The position numbers and the translations under genes are program-made. Below, piece by piece: positions 32,271 to 38,150 of a DNA stretch of 38,150 bases. The notes beneath the pieces are model-generated. The model ran no database searches. It was not told the DNA's origin and worked only from the letters and a program-made list of their open reading frames with translations. The number at the start of each line of letters is the position of its first letter. The first letter of the stretch is position 1. Source of the stretch: Akkermansia sp. (lineage in GTDB: Bacteria; Verrucomicrobiota; Verrucomicrobiia; Verrucomicrobiales; Akkermansiaceae); the NCBI GenBank assembly GCA_017399165.1, contig JAFQEF010000043.1:1-38150 (forward strand). Direction: 5' to 3'.

Positions 32271-32303
32271 AAAAATGCCCGTGCTTAGTGAAAAGTACGG
32301 GCA
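32271..32303 (-). terminator. Terminator between gspG and the GH89 gene
   Basis: On the minus strand TGCCCGT pairs with ACGGGCA (32303-32297 with 32282-32276), followed by five T. It closes the gsp operon. Confidence 0.8.
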
Positions 32304-32328
32304 CTGGTAAAATGTTGATGATGATGGG

Positions 32329-32964
32329 TTATTTGGTCAGGAACTTGATGTTGGAGACATTATCCTCATTCTCCCCCTTGTTGTTCTTGCCGTCACCCAA
32401 GCCGTCCTCGCCCAGGGAGAAGATGTCGAAGTCAACATTAATTCCCTTGCCTTTTTGCTCTTTGCCACCGCCTTTACCACGCTTGTTGGTTTTGCCGGAG
32501 TGGGTTTTGGGGCCACTCTGACCATAGCCCAAGCGGTAGCGGTAATAGTTGTTCCAGGGGTCAATGATGGCATATTTTCTCTTACCGATTTCGGTGTAGA
32601 GAATACCCTCCGGCTTTTCACCGCTGCCCATATCGTAGTATTGCAGCTCTTTGCAGTAGGGGGTAAGCCCTTTGTCCGGGGCGCCATCTCCGTCAAAGTC
32701 GCTGTTGAGCATCTGGTAAAGCGCATTGGCACTGGCCTCGTCGCCATCCCCCCAAAGCATGGGGGTGGGGGCATTGGCCTTGTACTCGTTGAGTGCAGCT
32801 GCCATCTTTTCGATATGCATGTTGGCGGTGTTGTTCGCCTCCTTGCTCTGCACGGCACCGAATGCCACCCAAGAGATTGCTGTCAGCGCTGCCAAGATGG
32901 CAATCACTACCAATATCTCTATCAGCGTAAAGCCTTTGGCTTGTCTGTTAATGCGGAGTTTCAT
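32329..32964 (-). CDS. gspG: GspG-like major pseudopilin
   Basis: The 211-residue product has a type IV prepilin leader (KGFTLIEILVVIAILAALTAI) with cleavage expected between Gly and Phe and the conserved Glu5. The C-terminal half has the GspG pattern AIIDPWNNYYRYR and ends FDIFSLGEDGLGD, a calcium-site-like region. Between them lies an unusual Lys/Gly-rich stretch (SGKTNKRGKGGGKEQKGKG). GspG forms the pseudopilus of type II secretion. It starts 5 nt after gspF. The initiator is preceded by AAGG. Confidence 0.88.
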   Translation of the reverse strand: MKLRINRQAKGFTLIEILVVIAILAALTAISWVAFGAVQSKEANNTANMHIEKMAAALNEYKANAPTPMLWGDGDEASANALYQMLNSDFDGDGAPDKGLTPYCKELQYYDMGSGEKPEGILYTEIGKRKYAIIDPWNNYYRYRLGYGQSGPKTHSGKTNKRGKGGGKEQKGKGINVDFDIFSLGEDGLGDGKNNKGENEDNVSNIKFLTK

Positions 32965-32969
32965 CGCCT

Positions 32970-34247
32970 TTAGACGTTCTTGATAACTTCCATCATCGGC
33001 ATGAACATGGCCATCACGATGCTACCTACCACAACGGCCAAGAACACAATCATGAGCGGCTCAAGCATGGCGGTAAGGGCGGTCACACTGTTGTCCACCT
33101 CTTCATCGTATACCTCTGCCACCTTCATGAGCATGTCGGGCAACTGGCCGGTCTCTTCACCCACGTCTACCATGGAGATCATCATGGCGGGGAAGATGTT
33201 GGAGGCTGCACTCATGGGGGTAACGATGGATTCACCCTCTCGCACGGCATCATGAATCTTGTTGACGGAGTCTGCCACAATCACGTTACCGGCTGTGTCG
33301 CGGGTAATCATGAGGGCTTGCAGAATCGGCACACCGGAGGATACCAAGGTACCGAAGGTGCGGGAGAAGCGGGCTACGGCACTCACGCGGTTGAGGTGGC
33401 CCAGCTTGGGAACCTTAAGCATAAAGGCATCCATGGCTTTACCACCGGCAGGGGTGCGTTTCCACGCGGCCAAACCGGCAATGGCTGCACCTACCAACAG
33501 CAGAATGAAGATGGCGTTGGGTATGTATGGCACCGTACAGTGCATACAGATGTCCGAGAAGTTGAACACGAACTCAGAGAGAGCCGGCAGCTCCATGCCT
33601 TGACCCTCGAACATGACCTTGAACTCCGGCACGATAACGAGCATGAGGAATACGAGAATACCCACGGCAATCACCAAAATGATGGTGGGGTATACCATGG
33701 CAGATACCACCTTGCTGCGCAGCTTGTTGGCTTTTTCCTGGTACTCTGCCAAACGGCGCAATACTACCTCAAGCACACCGCCGATTTCACCGGCCTTCAC
33801 CATGTTGACAAACAGGCGGTTGAACAGCTTGGGATACGCGCTGAGAGCCTCGGAGAACGTTGAACCACCCTGTACGGAGTCTGCAATGGCTGCAATGGTG
33901 GCTCGCAGGTTGGGGTTGGGCTCCTGCTTTTGCAGCACGGTAAGACTTTGCAGCAGGGGCAGGCCTGCGTCAATAAGCGTGGCGAGCTGGCGCGTGAACA
34001 CCATCAGCTCTTTCTGCTTGACGGATGCTCCGGCCTTGCCGCCGCTTGCCTTCTTCTTCTTATCGCCCTTTTTGCGGGTTTCCTTGGGGGCGGACGGCTT
34101 AGCGCTCTTGGAGGTCTCTACGCATTCGCGCAGCAACAGCCCTTGGGCGCGCACCATCTCGGCGGCTGCCATTTTGCTGTCGGCAGAGATGATACCTGTT
34201 TTTTCCACACCGTTTTGGTCAAGTGCAGTATATTTGAAATTAGCCAT
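32970..34247 (-). CDS. gspF: GspF/PilC-like inner-membrane platform protein
   Basis: The 425-residue protein shows the duplicated T2SSF domain: an N-terminal copy near KELMVFTRQLATLIDAGLPLLQSL and a C-terminal copy near ARFSRTFGTLVSSGVPILQAL. Three hydrophobic segments include VYPTIILVIAVGILVFLMLVI and the C-terminal LMIVFLAVVVGSIVMAMFM. A short N-terminal KYTALDQNG domain and a Lys/Ala-rich linker (KKGDKKKKASGGKAG) precede. It anchors the assembly ATPases. It has its own promoter overlapping the end of gspE. Confidence 0.92.
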   Translation of the reverse strand: MANFKYTALDQNGVEKTGIISADSKMAAAEMVRAQGLLLRECVETSKSAKPSAPKETRKKGDKKKKASGGKAGASVKQKELMVFTRQLATLIDAGLPLLQSLTVLQKQEPNPNLRATIAAIADSVQGGSTFSEALSAYPKLFNRLFVNMVKAGEIGGVLEVVLRRLAEYQEKANKLRSKVVSAMVYPTIILVIAVGILVFLMLVIVPEFKVMFEGQGMELPALSEFVFNFSDICMHCTVPYIPNAIFILLLVGAAIAGLAAWKRTPAGGKAMDAFMLKVPKLGHLNRVSAVARFSRTFGTLVSSGVPILQALMITRDTAGNVIVADSVNKIHDAVREGESIVTPMSAASNIFPAMMISMVDVGEETGQLPDMLMKVAEVYDEEVDNSVTALTAMLEPLMIVFLAVVVGSIVMAMFMPMMEVIKNV

Positions 34248-34290
34248 AATATTTGGTGTAAGTTTACGAAAAATTGTTGATTACCTTTAA

Positions 34291-34319
34291 AGAATAGCAG
34301 ATGTGAGGGGCTACGTCAA
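34291..34319 (-). promoter_or_regulatory. Internal promoter ahead of gspF
   Basis: Minus-strand TTGACG (34319-34314), 17 nt, TATTCT (34296-34291), lying just after the stop of the upstream ATPase gene. It could raise gspF-gspG expression over the two ATPase genes. Confidence 0.65.
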
Positions 34320-34323
34320 GCAA

Positions 34324-35991
34324 TTAGGTGTATTTAAGTACTTCTTCAATGGTTGTGTTACCCTCAAAGATGTTTTGGATGCCGTCTTCTCGCAGGGTGC
34401 TCATGCCCAGCTCAATGGCTTTTTGCTTGAGTACGATGGAGGGCACGTTCTGCGTGATGAGCTCACGGATGGGGTCGGATGCATTGAGCAGCTCGTGTAT
34501 ACCTTTGCGGCCCTTGTAGCCGGTGTGCGCGCATTTGTCGCAACGGGCGCCGGTAAAGAACTGCTGCTGGCCGATGAGTGCCGGGTTGATGCCCAGTTGG
34601 TTAAGCAGTGAGTTGGACGGCGTGTACGGCGTCTTGCAGTATGGGCAAATGGTACGCACCAAGCGCTGTGCCAGCACACCCAATATGGTGGCAGACAGCA
34701 GGAAAGGCTGCACGCCCATGTCGATGAAACGCGCTACGGCACCGGCGGCATCGTTGGTGTGCAGGGTGGAGAGCACCAAGTGACCCGTCAAGGCTGCCTG
34801 AATGGCAATCTGGGCGGTGTCCTGGTCACGAATTTCGCCCACCAGAATACGGTCCGGGTCCTGACGCAGGAAAGCACGCAACACACGCGGGAAGGTCACA
34901 CCGATACCCTCGTTAATAGGAACCTGCACAATGCCGTCAATGTCGTATTCCACGGGGTCCTCTGCGGTAAGAATCTTGGTGTCCACCGTGTTAATCTCGC
35001 GCAGGGCGGCGTAGAGCGTGGTGGTTTTACCGGAGCCGGTGGGGCCCGTTACCACAAAGATGCCGTTGGGCTTGTTGACGGTATCAATAATGTACTCGTG
35101 CAGCTTGGGAGAGAGGTTGAGGTTATCCAGGTTAAGGCTTACGCTGTTGCGGTCCAACACACGCATTACCACAGACTCACCGTACTGGGTGGGCAGGGAG
35201 TTAACACGCATATCCACACCGCTGTTGCCTATTTTCATCACGATTCGTCCATCCTGCGGCACGCGGCGCTCGGCAATGTTCATGCCGGCCATCACCTTTA
35301 CGCGGGAGATAACGGAGTTTGCCAGAGACGGGGGCGGGGCCTGCATCTCATACAAGGCACCGTCCACACGGTAGCGAATCTTGAACTCGTGCTCAAAGGG
35401 CTCTAAGTGAATATCTGAGGCCTTCTCCTTAATGGCCTGCATAATCACCAGGTTCACAAACTTGATTACCGGGGCGGCGTTGGCTTCTTCTGCGCCGTCT
35501 TGGCTGCCCACGTTCATGCCGCCCAGCTCGTTCATCAAGTCGCCCATGGCGGCTTCTGCCCCACCGTAGTACTCGGAGATTCTGGCGCGTACCTCATAAT
35601 CTGCCGCCACATACAGGTAGATGTCTTGCCCGGTGGCAATGCGCAGGTCGTCAATGGTTTGCGGGTTCAGCGGGTCCTCCAGACACACGTACAGACCATC
35701 GCCCTCGCGGTACTCAATGGGCAGGGCTCCATGCATGCGGGCTTGCCCGGCGGGTATCATATCCAGCACCTCTTGCGGGGGTACAAAACCATCCAGAGAG
35801 ATAAACTGCGCGCCTACCTCCGTAGCAATGATGCTCCAGAAATCCTCCGGCCCGCCGATAACGCCGAAGTCCACCAGCGTTTCCCAGATTTCTTTGCCGC
35901 TGTTGGACATTTCCTCCTTGACATCGCGTGCCAGGGCTTTGTCTATTAAGCCATTGTTGATGAAAACCTCAAGTGTTACATCCGTATCCAT
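34324..35991 (-). CDS. gspE: GspE/PilB-type secretion or pilus assembly ATPase (copy 1)
   Basis: The 555-residue cytosolic hexameric ATPase has an N-terminal domain of about 150 residues. It then has Walker A GPTGSGKTTTLYA, the Asp box ILTAEDPVEY, Walker B RILVGEIRD, the His box LVLSTLHTND and a C-terminal zinc site (CPYC ... CDKC) followed by GYKGRKGIHELL. All canonical sites are intact, so it should power pseudopilus or pilus assembly. It follows the other ATPase by 46 nt. Confidence 0.93.
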   Translation of the reverse strand: MDTDVTLEVFINNGLIDKALARDVKEEMSNSGKEIWETLVDFGVIGGPEDFWSIIATEVGAQFISLDGFVPPQEVLDMIPAGQARMHGALPIEYREGDGLYVCLEDPLNPQTIDDLRIATGQDIYLYVAADYEVRARISEYYGGAEAAMGDLMNELGGMNVGSQDGAEEANAAPVIKFVNLVIMQAIKEKASDIHLEPFEHEFKIRYRVDGALYEMQAPPPSLANSVISRVKVMAGMNIAERRVPQDGRIVMKIGNSGVDMRVNSLPTQYGESVVMRVLDRNSVSLNLDNLNLSPKLHEYIIDTVNKPNGIFVVTGPTGSGKTTTLYAALREINTVDTKILTAEDPVEYDIDGIVQVPINEGIGVTFPRVLRAFLRQDPDRILVGEIRDQDTAQIAIQAALTGHLVLSTLHTNDAAGAVARFIDMGVQPFLLSATILGVLAQRLVRTICPYCKTPYTPSNSLLNQLGINPALIGQQQFFTGARCDKCAHTGYKGRKGIHELLNASDPIRELITQNVPSIVLKQKAIELGMSTLREDGIQNIFEGNTTIEEVLKYT

Positions 35992-36036
35992 ATCCGTGAA
36001 AAAAGTTTTGGTTAAATCAGTTATTAATTGAGGTTA

Positions 36037-37659
36037 TCAGTTGGCATCTCCCGTAGTTACGCGGATAATCTCATCTGCCGTGGTGCGGCCTGCCAATACC
36101 TTGCGTATACCGTCTTCTCGCAGGGTGCGCATGCCCAGCTCTCGGGCTCGCTTACGCAGCTGTGCAGAGGTAAGGTTAGAGTTGATAAGCCCGCGCACAT
36201 CGTCCGTTACCTGGAAAATCTCGAAAATGCCCATACGGCCTTTCATACCCTTGCCGCGGCACTTGGCGCAACCGCCCGGGTTGGGCACCATGACCTGGCG
36301 GTTGATGTCTATGCCCAGTGTATCGGCCTGCTTTTGGGTAAGCTGCCCCGGTATGCGGCATGAGCACAGGCTGCGGCAAAGTCGCTGAGCCATCACGGCG
36401 CGCACGGCAGAGGCTATCAGGAATCGGTCTATACCCATATCTGCCAAACGGGCAACGGAGGACGGCGCATCGTTGGTGTGCAGGGTGGAGAGCACCAAGT
36501 GACCGGTCATGGCTGCCTGAATGGCAATGCCTGCGGTCTCGCCGTCACGAATTTCGCCCACCATGATAATGTTGGGGGCCTGGCGCAGCATAGCACGCAG
36601 TGCCGCCGCAAAGGTCATGCCAATCTCCGTTCGAATCATCACTTGGTTAATGCCGGCCATCTCGTATTCCACGGGGTCTTCCGCGGTGATAATCTTCTTG
36701 TCCGGGCGGTTCAGGTGGTTCAAGCAGGCGTACAGGGTGGTCGTTTTACCGGAGCCCGTGGGGCCTGTCACCAAAATTACACCATCGGGCAGGGTAACAA
36801 GGCGGTCAAAGGTTGCCTCGTCGTCAGAGAGGAAGCCCAGCTGCGGCAAGCCCAATGCCAGTGCAGATTTATCAAGAATACGCATTACCACAGACTCACC
36901 GTGGTTGGTGGGCACGGTGCTCACACGCAAGTCAATGTGCATGCCGTCCCGCAGGTCCATCTCAATACGTCCGTCCTGCGGCACGCGCTTCTCTGCAATG
37001 CTCATGCTCGAGCTCATTACCTTAAGGCGTGCCACTATGGCTCCCAACAGCTTCTTGGGGTGGTTGGCAACCTCCACCAATCGACCGTCCACGCGGTATC
37101 TCATGCGGATGCGGTCCTCCATCGGCTCAATGTGAATATCGGATGCCCGCATCTCATGCGCCTCATTGAACATGTCGTCAATCAATTCAATGATGGGCGC
37201 CTCTGTGTCTCCCTTGGCGTGCTTCTTCTTCTCCGGGTAATACTTATCCAATGCCTTTTTCAAACCCGGCTCAGATGCCACAAAGAAGGATATCTCCCTC
37301 CCCAAAAACTGTGGCAGGCTGTCCAGTGTCTCCATATCGAACGGGTCTGTAATGGCTACCTGTAATGAGTAGCCATCATCCCCAATGGGCAGGAACCCGA
37401 CACGCCGTGCCAGCTCGCCATTGGTGCTGGCTATAATGTTCGGGTCCACCTCAAAGGCGCTCAAGTCCACATACTCCATAGAGGAGTTGTAGGCTGCCAC
37501 CTGGGCTATGTATTCCGATGTCAGATAATTGTTCTTAACAAGGTGCTCAATAGCGCTGTCGAGCGGAGAAAGCTCGGCCTTGATGCTATCAAGCGTACCG
37601 GCGTCTATGGCGCCGGCCTCCATAAGAAGCTCCAAAAGATAATTTTCGTTCGAGTACAC
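36037..37659 (-). CDS. GspE/PilB-type assembly ATPase (copy 2)
   Basis: The 540-residue paralogue of copy 1 has an N-terminal MshEN/T2SSE_N-like domain, Walker A GPTGSGKTTTLYA, IITAEDPVEY, NIIMVGEIRD and LVLSTLHTND. The C-terminal zinc site is altered: CSC replaces the first CxxC, while CAKC is kept. It starts at GTG 37659, with its promoter at 37721-37749. Two ATPases in one operon suggests either two related machines or a mixed or antagonistic pair. No secretin or prepilin peptidase gene is in the window. Confidence 0.9.
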   Translation of the reverse strand: MYSNENYLLELLMEAGAIDAGTLDSIKAELSPLDSAIEHLVKNNYLTSEYIAQVAAYNSSMEYVDLSAFEVDPNIIASTNGELARRVGFLPIGDDGYSLQVAITDPFDMETLDSLPQFLGREISFFVASEPGLKKALDKYYPEKKKHAKGDTEAPIIELIDDMFNEAHEMRASDIHIEPMEDRIRMRYRVDGRLVEVANHPKKLLGAIVARLKVMSSSMSIAEKRVPQDGRIEMDLRDGMHIDLRVSTVPTNHGESVVMRILDKSALALGLPQLGFLSDDEATFDRLVTLPDGVILVTGPTGSGKTTTLYACLNHLNRPDKKIITAEDPVEYEMAGINQVMIRTEIGMTFAAALRAMLRQAPNIIMVGEIRDGETAGIAIQAAMTGHLVLSTLHTNDAPSSVARLADMGIDRFLIASAVRAVMAQRLCRSLCSCRIPGQLTQKQADTLGIDINRQVMVPNPGGCAKCRGKGMKGRMGIFEIFQVTDDVRGLINSNLTSAQLRKRARELGMRTLREDGIRKVLAGRTTADEIIRVTTGDAN

Positions 37660-38150
37660 GGTACGGAGAGTGGTGAAGTATTAAGCCGCGATGCACGGAC
37701 GGAGTCCTGCACCTTTCCTTATATTACACCATCTTTTGCCCCACGTCAATCTCCCTTTTTAAGAAATTGCACTAATTTGTGCTAAAATTTTCAGCACCCT
37801 ACTATATTATAGAGGCTGTCAGGGTAAACTCTGTGCTGCGGGTGCGTGGCTTTCACTCGGATTTTGCCGAAACGTTGCTCCTGCCCCCGAGGCAGCCCCC
37901 CCCCCCTGCAAAATTCCATTTTGGGGACCTCGAAAAACTCGCCAAATGGTAATTTGTAGGGGTGAGCATCTCAAGCCGTCGCAGAGGCTTTGCTTACTTC
38001 GTATTTTGGATTTCACATTTCGTACTTCCAAGCCCTCTTGTGGGGCGAAATAACATAGGCAGGCGGTCAATCGTGCACGCAGTGCGCGCGCGACCCCTGC
38101 TGATTATCAAAAATATAGAGCCCGACGAGCTACGCGAGGGGCCGACACAA
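37660..38150. other. Non-coding region upstream of the gsp operon
   Basis: No convincing gene. It holds the gsp promoter, self-complementary motifs at 37767-37796 (GCAC-TAATTT-GTGC overlapping GTGCT...AGCAC), a palindromic CTATAATATAG-like block (37803-37813), a C11 run (37896-37906), AATTTGTAGGGG (37951-37962) as in the 29.5-kb island, and GC-rich inverted segments near 38065-38096. Confidence 0.55.
37721..37749 (-). promoter_or_regulatory. Promoter of the gsp operon
   Basis: Minus-strand TTGACG (37749-37744), 17 nt, TAATAT (37726-37721). The -35 is strong. The leader to the GTG at 37659 would be about 55 nt. Confidence 0.6.

Overview
The window looks like a chromosomal piece of a Verrucomicrobiota bacterium, possibly a gut-associated relative of Akkermansia. 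The reasons are the mix of PulE/GspE-type ATPases with a GspG pseudopilin, a lipoprotein GH89 alpha-N-acetylglucosaminidase, an ECF sigma factor paired with a transmembrane Ser/Thr kinase, a GYF_2/dispanin small membrane protein, many short secreted proteins, and a scarcity of Shine-Dalgarno sites. The phylum call is inference from gene content; no rRNA or tRNA gene was recognised.

Layout. 1-706: no convincing gene, but a dense palindromic island of short hairpin repeats. 707-7499: an accessory block of mostly exported, unrecognised small proteins in which three families each occur twice (Arg/His-rich secreted peptides; membrane proteins with a WEAxQLM...FGK tail; GNAT acetyltransferases). 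One GNAT copy is frameshifted, and a 104-nt tract is almost identical between the two GNAT loci. A PPP-type phosphoesterase and an acyltransferase-3 membrane enzyme lie on the minus strand here. 8572-20824: mostly housekeeping genes, namely ftsH-rsfS (minus), rnc, ilvE, a Nudix hydrolase, a GYF_2-dispanin protein, a ZIP transporter, a menC-like enolase-superfamily gene, a eukaryotic-type UDP-glucose pyrophosphorylase, a release-factor-like rescue hydrolase, a LOG/PpnN-like nucleosidase and an ankyrin protein. 20950-29448: a large SNF2 helicase, then plsY-gpsA (phospholipid synthesis), then an ECF sigma factor and a Ser/Thr kinase. 29450-30009: a truncated HAD-like remnant and a second repeat island. 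30010-37659 (minus): the operon gspE2-gspE1-gspF-gspG, a terminator, then a GH89 lipoprotein. 37660-38150: the operon promoter followed by repeat-like non-coding DNA.

Several promoters have TTGNNN-N16/17-TANNNT spacing that puts the expected transcription start at, or a few bases before, the start codon (UDP-glucose pyrophosphorylase, rnc, the 12911 secreted protein, plsY, the phosphoesterase, the acyltransferase). Leaderless or near-leaderless translation therefore looks common. The most unusual features are the palindromic repeat island at 1-580 with changing but self-complementary stems, the duplicated accessory block with a sharp recombination junction, the apparent double periplasmic domain of FtsH, and homopolymeric C/G tracts at regulatory positions. 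All functional statements come from reading sequence and motifs; no database search was run.
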